Positions 8,426 through 18,227 of a stretch of 64,000 nucleotides of DNA are shown piece after piece. Each line of letters begins with the position of its first letter. Position 1 is the first letter of the stretch. Origin of the DNA: Salinibacterium sp. NK8237 (GTDB taxonomy: Bacteria; Actinomycetota; Actinomycetes; Actinomycetales; Microbacteriaceae). Both the position numbers and the translations under genes were made by a program. The notes beneath the pieces are model-generated. The model was not told where the DNA came from. It ran no database searches and worked only from the letters and a program-made list of their open reading frames with translations. Where the stretch lies: NCBI RefSeq assembly GCF_015864955.1, contig NZ_JADYWE010000001.1, forward strand, positions 558,001 to 622,000, in the 5' to 3' direction.

Positions 8426-8539
8426 ATCTGTTTTGTTTTCTTTCGAAAACGCAACTTGTCAAGATTACTACACGCTTGGCGCATCCAGAACCATCTGAGC
8501 GATTCCCAGCCAATTGTCTCCGAAAATTGTGGGGAAAGA

Positions 8540-8584
8540 GTGAAGGGCGGCCGACATCCCGATGGATGACGACCGCCCTTTCAC
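8540..8584 (-). terminator. Probable terminator of the metNIQ operon
   Basis: GTGAAGGGCGG (8540-8550) pairs with CCGCCCTTTCAC (8573-8584) with one bulged base, and an inner CATCC/GGATG pair extends the structure. It lies 40 nt after the metQ stop. The T-tract is poor (CTCTTT), so termination is likely but not certain. Confidence 0.6.
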
Positions 8585-8623
8585 AGCGAAGTGCAGTTCA
8601 CGCGGCGCGCGACCGCCTCGCGA

Positions 8624-9451
8624 CTAGGAAACAGGAATAACGAGTCCGGCGTAGAAGTCGTTGATGTACGCCTTCGTCTCGTCAGAAGTCAACAGCTCGT
8701 AGAGCTCGAGCACGCGAGGATCAGTCTTGAGCTCATCGCGCGTAACGAGCGTGTTGTAGTAAATGCTCGAGGTGCCCTCGGTGACGAGTTGCAGGTCACC
8801 CGAGAGTCCGGCAGCGCCCGCGTAGTTGAAGTTCACGATCGCAGCATCTTGATCATCAAGAGCGGACGGCAGGCTCGCTGCGTCAATCTCGATGAAGTTG
8901 TAGTCGTTGGGGTTGGCGGTGATGTCCGACACGGTCGACGGGGCATCCGTGGTTTCAATGAGACCGGCATCCGCAAGCAGCAGAAGCGCACGGCCCTCGT
9001 TGCTAGCATCGTTCGGCAGCGCAATGTTGGCACCGTCAGGCAGGTCAGCAAGCTCGTCAACGGTCTTCGAGTACAGGGCCAACGGCGGGAGGTAAACCTG
9101 ACCGACAACGAAGAGGTTGTCGCCTGTGTTCTCGTTGTACAGGTCGAGGAATGACTCGTGCTGGAACAGGTTGACGTCGAGGCTGCCCTCGCTCAGTGCG
9201 GGGTTCGGTGTCGTGTAGTCGGTGAACTCAACAATGTCGAGTTCAAGGCCAGCAGCCTCAGCCTGTCCGCTGTCGATCACGAACTGAACGATTTCGCCAG
9301 CGGGCGTTGCTGTGGCGCCAACGGTCAGCGAACCGAGGGTTCCATCAGTGGGGGCTGCTTCCTCAGCAGGAGCCGAGCATCCGGCCAACGTGAGAGCGAG
9401 CACGCCAGCGGCGGCAACGGTCGAGAGTGAGAAGAATTTGGAGCGTGACAT
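8624..9451 (-). CDS. metQ: Methionine ABC transporter substrate-binding lipoprotein
   Basis: The product is 275 residues. It has a Sec signal and a lipobox (LTLAGCS, Cys25), so it is exported and lipid-anchored. The mature part is of the NlpA/MetQ family (VGATATPAGEIVQFV ... GLELDIVEFTDYTTPNPALSEGSLDVNLFQHESFLD). This family binds D- or L-methionine and delivers it to MetI/MetN. The ATG has AGGATTAGTA before it. It is the last gene of metN-metI-metQ, about 70 nt after metI, followed by a terminator-like hairpin. Confidence 0.93.
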   Translation of the reverse strand: MSRSKFFSLSTVAAAGVLALTLAGCSAPAEEAAPTDGTLGSLTVGATATPAGEIVQFVIDSGQAEAAGLELDIVEFTDYTTPNPALSEGSLDVNLFQHESFLDLYNENTGDNLFVVGQVYLPPLALYSKTVDELADLPDGANIALPNDASNEGRALLLLADAGLIETTDAPSTVSDITANPNDYNFIEIDAASLPSALDDQDAAIVNFNYAGAAGLSGDLQLVTEGTSSIYYNTLVTRDELKTDPRVLELYELLTSDETKAYINDFYAGLVIPVS

Positions 9452-9523
9452 TACTAATCCTTTGGTGAAGGGTGAAACAGATGGGATAAAAGAGAACTAC
9501 GTGGGGGTAAGCCGCCGACCGCG

Positions 9524-10225
9524 TCAGCGGTGAGACATTCGGTTGGCCAGGCGCGCGCCGACCACTTGAACGATCTGCACAATCGCCACCAACACGATGA
9601 TGACCGCAACAATGTGGATGACGCTGTAGCGCTGGTGTCCGTAGCGAATAGCAACGTCACCCAGACCTCCACCACCAATCGCGCCCACAATGGCGGAGTA
9701 GTTCACAATCGACACCACTGTCGTTGTAAAGCCACGGATGAGGCCAGGAACAGCCTCAGGAATGATCACTTTAGAGACGAGCTGCCAGCGCGTCGCACCG
9801 AGCGAGTGACCGGCTTCGACAAGGCCCTCGTTGACTTCGCGCAACGAGATCTCGACGATACGGGCGTAGAACGGGATCGCAGCCACGGTCAGCGGAACAA
9901 TCGCGGCCGTGACACCAAACGCCGAGCCAAGCAGCAGCCGGGTGAACGGGATGAGCGCGATCATCAAGATGATGAACGGGATCGAGCGGCCTAGGTTCAC
10001 CACGGTTTGCGTAACCGCATTGATGATGCGGCCGGCCACGATGCTGCCGAACGGGCGTTCAAGGATGCCACCGCGGTCGGTGACCACGAGCAGCGTTCCT
10101 AGCGCCAACCCGATCACGAGCGTGATGATCATCGTGACGCCCACTTGGTAGAGGGTCTCCCCCGTTGCCTTCAGGAGCGTTTCGAAGAGCTGCGGCCAGA
10201 AGCCGGGAGCAGTGGAATCAATCAT
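9524..10225 (-). CDS. metI: Methionine ABC transporter permease
   Basis: The product is 233 residues with five or six membrane segments and the MetI-family EAA region (VEAGHSLGATRWQLVSKVIIPEAVPGLIRGFTT contains the G-x9-P core). It overlaps metN by 4 nt (ATGA) and is therefore translationally coupled. It forms the membrane channel of the MetNIQ methionine importer. Confidence 0.93.
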   Translation of the reverse strand: MIDSTAPGFWPQLFETLLKATGETLYQVGVTMIITLVIGLALGTLLVVTDRGGILERPFGSIVAGRIINAVTQTVVNLGRSIPFIILMIALIPFTRLLLGSAFGVTAAIVPLTVAAIPFYARIVEISLREVNEGLVEAGHSLGATRWQLVSKVIIPEAVPGLIRGFTTTVVSIVNYSAIVGAIGGGGLGDVAIRYGHQRYSVIHIVAVIIVLVAIVQIVQVVGARLANRMSHR

Positions 10226-11211
10226 CGTCCGCTCCTCACAATCTCAACCACGAGGCCCTGAGCTCGCAGGTCATCAATCGCAGCAGTGTGCTGCTCGATA
10301 GTTCCTGGTAGTTCAAGGCGCGTACGACCAGACTGTGCGCCTCCGATAGTTTCCATCGCAGCGCCGAGCAGACCAACATCAAGGTGATGAGTTCTAGCCA
10401 GCTGGGCTACGACCGGGCGCTCAGAAGACAGGCCCACAAACGTGACGTCAATGACCGTGGAGTTGCCCGCTGGCAATTCGCCAAGCGGAAAGAGCCCACG
10501 AGCCAGCTGCGAGCCTGGTTGACTCAGCAAGTCGACTAAACGGCCGTGTTCGAGAATGCGGCCACCACTCATGAGCGCAGCAGAGTCGCAAATGCTTTTG
10601 ACGACATCCATCTCGTGCGTGATGAGCAAAATGGTAAGTCCGAGCTCTTTATTGAGACTGCGCAGCAGCTGCAGGATCGAGTCGGTCGTCTCGGGGTCGA
10701 GCGCACTAGTCGCTTCATCGCTGAGCAACACCCGAGGGCGGGATGCCAGCGCACGGGCGATACCGACTCGCTGCTTCTGACCGCCCGAGAGCTGAGCCGG
10801 GTACTGCTGAGCTTTGTGCTCAAGGCCAACAAGTTCGAGAATCTCATTCGTGCGTGCGGTGCGTTGGCGACGCTCGACGCCCACAATCTCGAGAGCCAGT
10901 TCAACGTTTCCACGAACGGTGCGGCTATCGAGCAGATTGAACTGCTGGAAGACCATGCCAATTTCGCGTCGCGCTTGGAGCAGTTCACGATCACTCAGGG
11001 CGGTGAGTTCGCGGTCGGCAACCGTGACGGTTCCCGAGTCGGGCCGCTCGAGAAGGTTGACGGTGCGGATGAGCGTGCTTTTACCTGCACCGCTCTGGCC
11101 GATAACCCCAAAGATCTCGCCACTCGCGACGGAGAGACTCACGTCGTCGAGGGCGCGAACTGGATTCGCGGCGTCACCAAAGGTCCTGGTGACGGAAGAG
11201 AGCGTAATCAT
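10222..11211 (-). CDS. metN: Methionine ABC transporter ATP-binding protein
   Basis: The product is 329 residues. The ATPase has Walker A GQSGAGKST, the signature LSGGQKQR, Walker B VLLSDEATSALD and a switch His in LLITHEMDVV. After residue about 245 a C-terminal NIL/ACT-like domain (VTFVGLSSERPVVAQLART) is present; in MetN this binds methionine and inhibits transport. It is the first gene of metNIQ. No SAM riboswitch was recognised in the 120 nt upstream; only a short stem-loop at 11292-11316 was seen. Confidence 0.94.
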   Translation of the reverse strand: MITLSSVTRTFGDAANPVRALDDVSLSVASGEIFGVIGQSGAGKSTLIRTVNLLERPDSGTVTVADRELTALSDRELLQARREIGMVFQQFNLLDSRTVRGNVELALEIVGVERRQRTARTNEILELVGLEHKAQQYPAQLSGGQKQRVGIARALASRPRVLLSDEATSALDPETTDSILQLLRSLNKELGLTILLITHEMDVVKSICDSAALMSGGRILEHGRLVDLLSQPGSQLARGLFPLGELPAGNSTVIDVTFVGLSSERPVVAQLARTHHLDVGLLGAAMETIGGAQSGRTRLELPGTIEQHTAAIDDLRAQGLVVEIVRSGR

Positions 11212-11291
11212 GAAACCCCAGTGAGAGAAGGTGACCGGTGAGAGTCGCCCCGGGGTAGAACTGCCCGGCTAAAACAAGCAAACCAGCACGA

Positions 11292-11316
11292 CGTAACCCG
11301 CACAAATTGGGTTACG
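11292..11316 (-). other. Short stem-loop between rsfS and metN
   Basis: CGTAACCC (11292-11299) and GGGTTACG (11309-11316) form a perfect 8-bp inverted repeat with a 9-nt loop. No T-run follows on the minus strand, so it may be a protein-binding site for metN control or a weak end for the rsfS transcript. Confidence 0.4.
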
Positions 11317-11330
11317 AAGTGTGAAGTTTG

Positions 11331-11723
11331 TTACTCCGAATCAGACTCAACGTCTGTGGCAACGGGCGTGATGGTGATCGGGATGACGGGGCAGTCGCTC
11401 CAGAGTCGCTCGAGCGAGTAGTAGAGGCGGTCTTCTTCGTGGAAGATGTGCGCAACGACGTGGCCGAAGTCGAGCAGGATCCAGCGACCCTCAGCACGAC
11501 CTTCGCGGCGCAATGGCTTAGCGCCAGCGGCAATCATCTTCTCTTCGATCTCGGAGGCGATCGACTGAACGTTACGTTCGTTGCGACCGGTCGCGAGGAA
11601 GAAGATATCGGCGTAAGGCATAGGACCGGTGACGTCGAGCGCAACCATGTCGGTCGCCTGCTTGGCGTCGGCGGCGTGCGCGACGATGGAAAGTAGCTCG
11701 TTGGCACGAGGAGAAGCAGTCAC
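11331..11723 (-). CDS. rsfS: Ribosomal silencing factor RsfS
   Basis: The product is 130 residues, the usual size for RsfS/Iojap. Core motifs are seen: VALDVTGPMPYADIFFLATG, RNVQSIASEIEEK, GWILLD-type GRWILLDFGHVVAHIF, and the end YYSLERLW. RsfS binds ribosomal protein L14 and blocks subunit joining during starvation. It starts at GTG 11723 with AAGGATCCT upstream, 41 nt after the Ala/Pro-rich protein gene, in the common nadD-rsfS neighbourhood. Confidence 0.93.
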   Translation of the reverse strand: MTASPRANELLSIVAHAADAKQATDMVALDVTGPMPYADIFFLATGRNERNVQSIASEIEEKMIAAGAKPLRREGRAEGRWILLDFGHVVAHIFHEEDRLYYSLERLWSDCPVIPITITPVATDVESDSE

Positions 11724-11764
11724 AGGATCCTTAATCGGAAGTAGCTGAAGGCAAAGAGTTAAAC

Positions 11765-13603
11765 CTACAACATGTTGAAGGCGAAGGCTGCCACAAGCAA
11801 CCCTGCCACGACAACAGCCATCGACGCAGCCGAGATAAGCAACACCGTCAGAGCACGAGTACCCTTCGGTTTCTGTGTCTGTGTGACTGATTGATTCGAG
11901 AAGGTGCTGACGGCTTTCACCGCACGCACGGGCGCCGAATCGGTGGAGACCATATCGCTGTCATTGAGGTCGAGCAGCGAATCGATGTCTCCGCGGTCGA
12001 AGCGGTCAGAAACCCCGCTCGCCGAGAGCGTGCTTGGGAGGTCAATCGACCCCGTGAGCATCGCTTCGCCGCTAGAAGTCAGAGGACCGCGGATGTCGGT
12101 AGCAAACGGAATCGCCGGCAAGACGAGAGCGTTGGTTGCGCTGCTTCCGCTGCTAATGGTGCGCGTGACGACCGCGTCGCTCGCCGTGTCGGCGGCGGTG
12201 GCTTGCTGTGACCAATGTCCGATGGAAATACCGGCCGCTGCTGACACTTGCGCGACCTGGGGAGCCTGTGGGGCACTTGCCGCCGCAGGAGTTTGTGGAG
12301 CCGGAGCTTGCTGCATAGCCGGAGCTGCAGTGGGCTTCGCTGTTGGAGCAACGGGAGCCTTCGCAGCGGCGGCTGACGCCACAACGTCGCCATCAAGTCG
12401 TTTGCGAGCTAGCTCGTCGAACTCTGCCCTGGCGTTGCTCAGCGTGGTCTGGCTTTGGGCTATCGGCGTCGTTGGGGCGGACGGAGCCAGAGGCTTTACG
12501 GCCTGCGGATTGGTGTCGAGCCCAAGAAGCCCCTCGATGGTTTGGCGCGGTGGCTGTTCCGTCGTCGGAGCCGGCACACGTTGTGCTGCAGCTGAAGGGT
12601 TCCCGGCCTGTTCGGGCTTCGTGGCGGGCATCACCTTAGTGGCGGGCTCAGCCACAGCCGCTGTGTGCGGCGCGGCGTTGACGTTGGGCGCCGGAAGGTT
12701 TGCCAAGGGCGACCGCGGAGCTGTCGGAGCAGGCGCGCCCTTAGCGGAGCCGTCTGGGTTAGCCAGCAGCGATTCGAAGGCGCTGAGCGCATCCGTTGGC
12801 GCTGCAACGGCGGAAGCGGCCTCGGGCACAACAGCCAGAGGATCAACTAGTGCCGGCGGCTCGATGTAAGCCTGAGCATCAGATGTGAACGACAGTTCAT
12901 CGACCGATCGGGCTGGCTTGACCGGAGCAGCCGAAGCTGCTGACGCTGCCGCAGCGAGATCTGCCAAGCTCGGACGAGCGGCAGGCGCTGAAGCCGGTGC
13001 TGGTGCTGGTGCTGGTGCTGGTGCCGAAGGAGCCTGAGCGGCCGGAGCGACGGGTGAAGCGGACGCTGCAGGCCAAGTAGGGCCAGCTGGTGCCGGTGCG
13101 GCCTGAGCAGGCGCGGTTTGTGCAGGAGCAGCTGGTGCCGGTGCGGCCTGAGCGGGCGCAGCCTGAGCGGGCGCAGCCGAAGCGGGCGCAGCCGGAGCAG
13201 CGGCCGTTTGATTGGCTACTTCTTCGCGAGCACGCAGTTCACGCAATTCACGGCGCGTCAGTTGGCTCACATCGGCGGAGGCATCCGGCGCCGAAGGAAC
13301 AGGGGCGGGAGGCGCAACGGCATTACTCTGGCCGGTGAACGTGGGCGGTGGCGCTGCAAGGTAGGCAGCGGGTGCAGACTGCGGGGCTACTGGAGGCGCG
13401 ACAGGTGTCGCAGCTGGCGCTGCTGGTGGGGCCGAGGGCGCACTGCGGGGTGACGCGGTAGCGTCAGAAATCTGGTTGTCGTCGGCTTGCGACGGGAAGG
13501 TGGTGAAGCCTTCAACCGTGGGCTGCTCGTCGGACGAGTGGGTGCGCTCACTCTGACGCGCCGCACGGCGCGACTGCGGCGGCGGATCGTGAAAAGTGGT
13601 CAT
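11765..13603 (-). CDS. Ala/Pro-rich disordered protein with a C-terminal membrane anchor
   Basis: This is a 612-residue protein of unknown function. The N-terminal 580 residues are mostly low-complexity Ala, Pro, Ser, Thr and Gln with Arg/Glu-rich islands (QLTRRELRELRAREE). The last 30 residues form one membrane helix (ALTVLLISAASMAVVVAGLLVAAFAFNML), so it is tail-anchored with a cytoplasmic disordered region. There is no signal peptide. The ATG overlaps the nadD stop by one base (TAATG). Some short islands (DDNQISDATAS, SGEAMLTGSIDLPSTLS) are less biased and may be binding motifs. A scaffold or envelope role is only a guess. Confidence 0.7.
   Translation of the reverse strand: MTTFHDPPPQSRRAARQSERTHSSDEQPTVEGFTTFPSQADDNQISDATASPRSAPSAPPAAPAATPVAPPVAPQSAPAAYLAAPPPTFTGQSNAVAPPAPVPSAPDASADVSQLTRRELRELRAREEVANQTAAAPAAPASAAPAQAAPAQAAPAPAAPAQTAPAQAAPAPAGPTWPAASASPVAPAAQAPSAPAPAPAPAPASAPAARPSLADLAAAASAASAAPVKPARSVDELSFTSDAQAYIEPPALVDPLAVVPEAASAVAAPTDALSAFESLLANPDGSAKGAPAPTAPRSPLANLPAPNVNAAPHTAAVAEPATKVMPATKPEQAGNPSAAAQRVPAPTTEQPPRQTIEGLLGLDTNPQAVKPLAPSAPTTPIAQSQTTLSNARAEFDELARKRLDGDVVASAAAAKAPVAPTAKPTAAPAMQQAPAPQTPAAASAPQAPQVAQVSAAAGISIGHWSQQATAADTASDAVVTRTISSGSSATNALVLPAIPFATDIRGPLTSSGEAMLTGSIDLPSTLSASGVSDRFDRGDIDSLLDLNDSDMVSTDSAPVRAVKAVSTFSNQSVTQTQKPKGTRALTVLLISAASMAVVVAGLLVAAFAFNML
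12996..13025 (-). repeat. Hexanucleotide GGTGCT microsatellite in the Ala/Pro-rich gene
   Basis: Five near-identical copies of GGTGCT (the last is GGTGCC) encode Ala-Pro repeats. Longer Ala/Pro-coding duplications follow at about 13085-13195. Such tracts can change length by slippage without shifting the frame. Confidence 0.85.
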
Positions 13604-14205
13604 TAGTTACTCCGATACAAGTGGTGCTTGGCGATGTACTGAACGACACCATCCGGAACCAGGTACCAGACCGGGTAACCCCGACTGACCCTGTTTCGGC
13701 AATCGGTGGATGAGATCGCAAGCGCCGGCACTTCTAACGAGCTTACGCCTTGCTCAGGCAATCCACTAATAGTTAAGGCGTGTCCTGGCCGTGAAACTGC
13801 TATGAAATGGGCGAGGGTCCAGACCTCGTCAACGTCCTTCCATTCCATGATCTGAGCCACGGCATCCGCACCCGTAATAAAGAAAAGATCGGCGTCAGGA
13901 TAGGTTTTGCGCATGTCGCGCAGGGTGTCGATTGTGTAGGTCGCCCCTTCGCGCTCGAGGTCGGCTCTGCTGACATCGAACACTGGGTTCGCCGCGGTCG
14001 CAATGACCGTCATGAGGTAGCGGTGCTCCCCCGACGTCGCGGTGTCTTTCATCCACGGCTTGCCGGTGGGAACAAATACGACCTGATCGAGGTCGAACTG
14101 AAGCTGAGCTTCGCTGGCCGCAACAAGGTGGCCATTGTGGATGGGATCGAAGGTTCCACCCATGATGCCGATGCGGGCGCGCCGCGGCGCCGTCTCGGCG
14201 GTCAC
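13603..14205 (-). CDS. nadD: Nicotinate-nucleotide adenylyltransferase
   Basis: The product is 200 residues. The nucleotidyltransferase motif [15 protein letters not shown] (T/HxGH) lies near the N-terminus, and the late family motif [13 protein letters not shown] is present. It makes deamido-NAD from nicotinate mononucleotide and ATP in NAD synthesis. The start is GTG 14205 with AAGG 7 nt upstream. The gene lies between proA and rsfS, as in many actinobacteria. Confidence 0.94.
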   Translation of the reverse strand: MTAETAPRRARIGIMGGTFDPIHNGHLVAASEAQLQFDLDQVVFVPTGKPWMKDTATSGEHRYLMTVIATAANPVFDVSRADLEREGATYTIDTLRDMRKTYPDADLFFITGADAVAQIMEWKDVDEVWTLAHFIAVSRPGHALTISGLPEQGVSSLEVPALAISSTDCRNRVSRGYPVWYLVPDGVVQYIAKHHLYRSN

Positions 14206-14214
14206 AAAAAAGCC

Positions 14215-14409
14215 TTAGTGGCCCGCGTTGTGAGCGTCGCCAGCCTTCGCCGGCTTAGCTACATGACGGTTAGCAACATCACGGAAGCTCCAGGTAACAA
14301 AACCAAGAGTGGTAAGAACCACGGCCGCAATGAGCGGAAAAGCGAGCGCAGGCAGCACGAGGGGTGCGAGCTCTTCGCTCGATGCAAGAACGTTCAGAAA
14401 AATCGACAT
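14215..14409 (-). CDS. Small single-pass membrane protein
   Basis: The start is set at ATG 14409, which has GGAG 5 nt upstream, rather than at ATG 14424. The product is 64 residues: one strong hydrophobic segment (APLVLPALAFPLIAAVVLTTLGFVTWSF) followed by a polar His/Lys/Ala-rich tail. It lies 9 nt before nadD and 30 nt after proA and is probably cotranscribed. The function is unknown. Confidence 0.7.
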   Translation of the reverse strand: MSIFLNVLASSEELAPLVLPALAFPLIAAVVLTTLGFVTWSFRDVANRHVAKPAKAGDAHNAGH

Positions 14410-14439
14410 CAGATCTCCATTCACAAAACCGATAACAGT

Positions 14440-15708
14440 CTAGCCGCGGACTTGGCCGCTGCCGCGCACAACCCACTTGGTACTCGTCAGTTCCGGCAAG
14501 CCCATTGGGCCCCTGGCGTGCAGTTTCTGTGTTGAGATACCCACTTCAGCACCGAATCCGAACTCTGCACCATCGGTGAAGCGAGTGGATGCGTTGACCA
14601 TGACCACTGCGGAATCCACTTCAGCAAGAAAGCGGTCTGCATTCGCGAGGTCGTTCGTAATGATCGATTCGGTGTGCTTCGTGGAGTAGGTATCAATGTG
14701 TTCGATAGCGGCATCGAGATCAGCGACGACCCGCACCGCGACATCTAAACTCAAATGTTCGATCGACCAGGCGTCATCGCCAGCGATCTCGGCGGTGGGG
14801 AACAACTCTCTGGTGCGCTCGTCGGCATGAATCGTGACTCCGGCCTCAGCTAGGCGCGCGAGCACCGCGGGAATCAGTCGTTCGGCGGCAGCTTCGTGAA
14901 CCAAGAGCGTCTCGAGTGCGTTGCACACGCTGGGTCGCTGAACCTTGGCGTTGTGCACAATCTCAACAGCGGTGGTTTCGTCGGCAGATTCGTCCAAGAA
15001 GATGTGAACAATTCCTGCACCGGTCTCGATTACAGGAACAGTCGATTCATTGACAACGGTCTGGATAAGCTGAGCACTTCCGCGCGGAATGAGCACGTCA
15101 ACAAAGCCTCGGGCTTGCATCAGCGCCTTCGCACCGTCGCGGCCGAACTCATCGACCGTTTGAACGGATGCGGGATCGATACCGACGCTCGACAGTGCAG
15201 TCTGAATCACGTCAACAAGCACGCGGTTGGAGTCTTCGGCAGCGGAACCGCCCCGAAGCAGAACAGCGTTGCCGCTCTTGAGCGCGAGAGCAGCAATATC
15301 GATCGTGACATTGGGTCGAGCCTCGTAAATGGCGCCGATGACCCCGAAAGGAACCCGTGTTTGGGCCACTGACAGGCCATTGGGCAACACCGAGCCGCGC
15401 ACAACTGTGCCGACAGGATCTGCAAGTTCGACAACTTCTAGCACCGCGGCGGAGAGCTGTGCAATTCGTTCCGGAGTCAAGCGGAGGCGATCTTGAAGCC
15501 CGACCGTCATCCCGCCGTTCTGGCCGCGTTCAAGATCGCGCGCGTTAGCTTCCACAATCCGGTCGGCGTGTTCTATAACGCCCGCCGCGATCGCTTCTAG
15601 CGCGGCATTCTTCTGCACCGTGGTGGCGGTGGCAAGAGTGCGCGAGGCGGCGCGTGCGGCCTGGAGTTTGTCGTCTATTGAGAGCGCGGTTGCTGCTGAA
15701 TCACCCAT
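14440..15708 (-). CDS. proA: Glutamate-5-semialdehyde dehydrogenase (gamma-glutamyl phosphate reductase)
   Basis: The product is 422 residues, normal for ProA. It belongs to the aldehyde dehydrogenase superfamily, with the catalytic Cys in RPSVCNALETLLVH, the phosphate-binding LRGGSAAEDSN stretch, and the C-terminal FGFGAEVGISTQKLHARGPMGL. It reduces gamma-glutamyl phosphate to glutamate semialdehyde in proline synthesis, following ProB. It begins about 50 nt after the proB stop. Confidence 0.95.
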   Translation of the reverse strand: MGDSAATALSIDDKLQAARAASRTLATATTVQKNAALEAIAAGVIEHADRIVEANARDLERGQNGGMTVGLQDRLRLTPERIAQLSAAVLEVVELADPVGTVVRGSVLPNGLSVAQTRVPFGVIGAIYEARPNVTIDIAALALKSGNAVLLRGGSAAEDSNRVLVDVIQTALSSVGIDPASVQTVDEFGRDGAKALMQARGFVDVLIPRGSAQLIQTVVNESTVPVIETGAGIVHIFLDESADETTAVEIVHNAKVQRPSVCNALETLLVHEAAAERLIPAVLARLAEAGVTIHADERTRELFPTAEIAGDDAWSIEHLSLDVAVRVVADLDAAIEHIDTYSTKHTESIITNDLANADRFLAEVDSAVVMVNASTRFTDGAEFGFGAEVGISTQKLHARGPMGLPELTSTKWVVRGSGQVRG

Positions 15709-15761
15709 GATCTGAGTGTAGCGGCGCGTGCCTTGGTCAATCGAACGTTACGGTACGTGCA

Positions 15762-16559
15762 CTACACAGCGGTGGGGTCAGCCTCAAACCAAGTGCCGAT
15801 GGACTCCCCCGCCAGCGCAGCAGCAACGCTGCCCGTTTCGGCGAGCAGTACGGGAATACCAGCAGCAGCGGCATGCTTGGCTGCAGCAACCTTTGTCCCA
15901 GCGCCGCCCGTGCCCACACCGGCAGCGCCGATGTCACCAAAGGTGACGTGACTGAGGTCGTTCGCGAACGAAACCACGTCAATCCGCTCGGCTCCGGGAT
16001 CTGACGGCGGCTTGGTATAGAGGGCGTCAATATCTGAAAGCAGCACAAGCACATCTGCGCGCACCAACACGGAGACGAGGGCCGCAAGTCGGTCGTTGTC
16101 ACCGAAACGGATTTCGTGAGTTGCCACTGTGTCGTTCTCGTTCACGATGGGCAGTATTTTCAGCCCCAACAATCGTTCGAGCGCGCGCTGAGCATTGCTG
16201 TGGTGGGTGGGGTTTTCCATATCCCCTGCCGTCAACAAGATTTGCGCGGCGACGACGCCGTAGCGGTCGAAGCTCTCCTGATAGCGGTAGATCAGAACGT
16301 TCTGGCCCACGGCTGCTGCGGCTTGTTGAGTCGCGAGGTCGGTAGGCCGACCATCCAGCTTCAGGAAAGGAATTCCCGTAGCGATAGCGCCGGATGAGAC
16401 AAGGATGACTTCAGCTCCGGCGGCATGAGCTGACACGAGAGCGTCAACAAGAGCACCGATCTGGCCCACATTGGCACCGCTAACCGACGAAGAGCCGACT
16501 TTCACAACGATGCGGCGCGCACGAGGGATCTCGGCACGCACTGTGGGCTTGTTAGTCAC
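15762..16559 (-). CDS. proB: Glutamate 5-kinase, short form without PUA domain
   Basis: The start is GTG 16559, overlapping the obgE stop by 8 nt and preceded by GGAGG 4 nt upstream. That gives 265 residues. The amino-acid kinase fold is complete: [11 protein letters not shown] at the start, [34 protein letters not shown], and [19 protein letters not shown] near the end. The C-terminal PUA domain of the 370-residue E. coli type is absent, and the frame simply ends after the kinase domain. It phosphorylates glutamate in the first step of proline synthesis. Confidence 0.93.
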   Translation of the reverse strand: MTNKPTVRAEIPRARRIVVKVGSSSVSGANVGQIGALVDALVSAHAAGAEVILVSSGAIATGIPFLKLDGRPTDLATQQAAAAVGQNVLIYRYQESFDRYGVVAAQILLTAGDMENPTHHSNAQRALERLLGLKILPIVNENDTVATHEIRFGDNDRLAALVSVLVRADVLVLLSDIDALYTKPPSDPGAERIDVVSFANDLSHVTFGDIGAAGVGTGGAGTKVAAAKHAAAAGIPVLLAETGSVAAALAGESIGTWFEADPTAV

Positions 16560-18096
16560 GATCCTCCGGCTCATCGTCACGCTGAATCGCGAAACCTTCA
16601 TCGTCTTGCCAGACGCCAGCTTCGCGCTCACCGGCAAGTTCTGCACGGGCAGCGGCCTTGGCATCCATGCGCTCAAGGTAGTTCTGGCGACGGCTGCGGT
16701 TGGTTTCACGAGGATTGTCGTCGAGTCGCGGGTCAGTTCCACGCGGGGCGACAATAAGCTCTGCGGCTGAGGAAAGCGTCGGCTCCCAATCGAAGACAAC
16801 GCCTCCGTTGGCACCGATGAGGACGGTCGAACCAGGAACAGCGCCCGCCTTGAAGAGGTCATCTTCGACGCCGAGGCGCGCGAGACGGTCGGCGAGGTAT
16901 CCCACCGCTTCTTCGTTGGCGAAATCAGTCTGTGCAACCCAGCGTTCGGGCTTTTCGCCGACAACGTGGTAGACGTTGCCGTACGTGCCACCCTCGACCT
17001 TGACCGCGAAATCTTTCGCGTTAACCGCGCGAGGGCGCAACACAATGCGTTCCTTGACAGGCTCGGCGATGCGAGCTTCCCGGTCTGCGAGAACGAGAGC
17101 CGCCAATGCGAAGGAAAGTTCGCGGAGACCGTGGCGGGACACTGCCGAGACTTCAAATACGCGGTAGCCGCGGCCTTCGAGTTCGGCCTTCACCATGTCT
17201 GCGAGTTCGTTGCCCTCGGGAACGTCGACCTTGTTGAGCGCGATGATCTGTTCGCGCTCCAGGAGGGGCTTCTGTCCCTCGGGAACAGGATAGGCAGCAA
17301 GCTCGCCAAGAATGACGTCGAGGTCAGTGATGGGGTCGCGGCCGGGCTCCAACGTTGCACAGTCAAGAACGTGCAAGAGCGCAGTACACCGCTCAACGTG
17401 GCGCAAGAACTCAAGACCGAGTCCCTTGCCTTCGCTTGCGCCCTCGATGAGACCGGGAACGTCAGCGATCGTGTAGCGGACCTCTCCCGACTCGACCACA
17501 CCGAGGTTGGGGTGCAAAGTCGTGAATGGATAGTCAGCGATCTTGGGCTTGGCAGCACTCATCGCAGCGATCAGGCTGGATTTGCCAGCAGAAGGGTATC
17601 CAACGAGCGCGACATCGGCGACAGTTTTGAGCTCGAGGTAAATGTCACCTTCGAAGCCGGGCGTGCCAAGCAGAGCAAATCCGGGCGCCTTGCGCTTCGT
17701 GGATGACAGGGCAGCGTTACCGAGTCCGCCTTGGCCTCCGGGAGCAACGATCAGTCGCATTCCCGGTTCATCCATGTCGATGAGAACTTCACCAGAAGCA
17801 TCACGGATCAGCGTTCCGACAGGAACAGGAAGCAGTAGCTCCGCTCCAGCGGTGCCGGCCTTGTGGTCACCCTGACCTGGCTGACCGTGCTGAGACTTGC
17901 GGTGAGGCGAGCGGTGGTAGTTAAGAAGTGTTGTTACCTGCGGGTCACTGACGACAACGATGTCTCCACCGTCACCGCCTTTGCCGCCGTCGGGGCCAGC
18001 GAGAGGCTTAAATTTCTCGCGTTTGACCGAAACACAGCCGTTGCCACCATGGCCTGCTAGGAGATGAAGGGTTACCTGGTCGACGAACGAAGCCAT
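16552..18096 (-). CDS. obgE: GTPase Obg (CgtA)
   Basis: The start is ATG 18096 with CAGGAGGAACC upstream, giving 514 residues. Domains in order: the Gly-rich Obg fold ([24 protein letters not shown]), a G domain with GYPSAGKSS (G1), the TTLHPN switch, [10 protein letters not shown] (G3) and NKVD (G4), and a C-terminal OCT domain ([14 protein letters not shown]), ending in an acidic tail. It acts in 50S subunit maturation and stress control. It lies in rplU-rpmA-obgE order with proB overlapping its stop codon. Confidence 0.96.
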   Translation of the reverse strand: MASFVDQVTLHLLAGHGGNGCVSVKREKFKPLAGPDGGKGGDGGDIVVVSDPQVTTLLNYHRSPHRKSQHGQPGQGDHKAGTAGAELLLPVPVGTLIRDASGEVLIDMDEPGMRLIVAPGGQGGLGNAALSSTKRKAPGFALLGTPGFEGDIYLELKTVADVALVGYPSAGKSSLIAAMSAAKPKIADYPFTTLHPNLGVVESGEVRYTIADVPGLIEGASEGKGLGLEFLRHVERCTALLHVLDCATLEPGRDPITDLDVILGELAAYPVPEGQKPLLEREQIIALNKVDVPEGNELADMVKAELEGRGYRVFEVSAVSRHGLRELSFALAALVLADREARIAEPVKERIVLRPRAVNAKDFAVKVEGGTYGNVYHVVGEKPERWVAQTDFANEEAVGYLADRLARLGVEDDLFKAGAVPGSTVLIGANGGVVFDWEPTLSSAAELIVAPRGTDPRLDDNPRETNRSRRQNYLERMDAKAAARAELAGEREAGVWQDDEGFAIQRDDEPEDRD

Positions 18097-18227
18097 AATG
18101 GTTCCTCCTGTTCTCGTGAGCTGATGATTGGCCTGTAGTGCCATCTTAAATGGCGAGAGCGAGCCGAAGCTCGCTCTTCGCTGTAACGCGTGCCTGCAAG
18201 CAGGCTGCGTGGAAATGCCGCGGAAAG

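Noticed and set aside
11212..11330. SAM riboswitch upstream of metN
   Set aside because: No SAM-I type consensus was recognised; an atypical class cannot be excluded without a covariance search.
11904..12869. 321-residue plus-strand frame opposite the Ala/Pro-rich gene
   Set aside because: Low-complexity Ala/Gly shadow caused by the repetitive coding strand.
16560..17156. N-terminal extension of the proB frame
   Set aside because: It lies inside obgE; the GTG at 16559 with GGAGG and a normal kinase start decides the true start.
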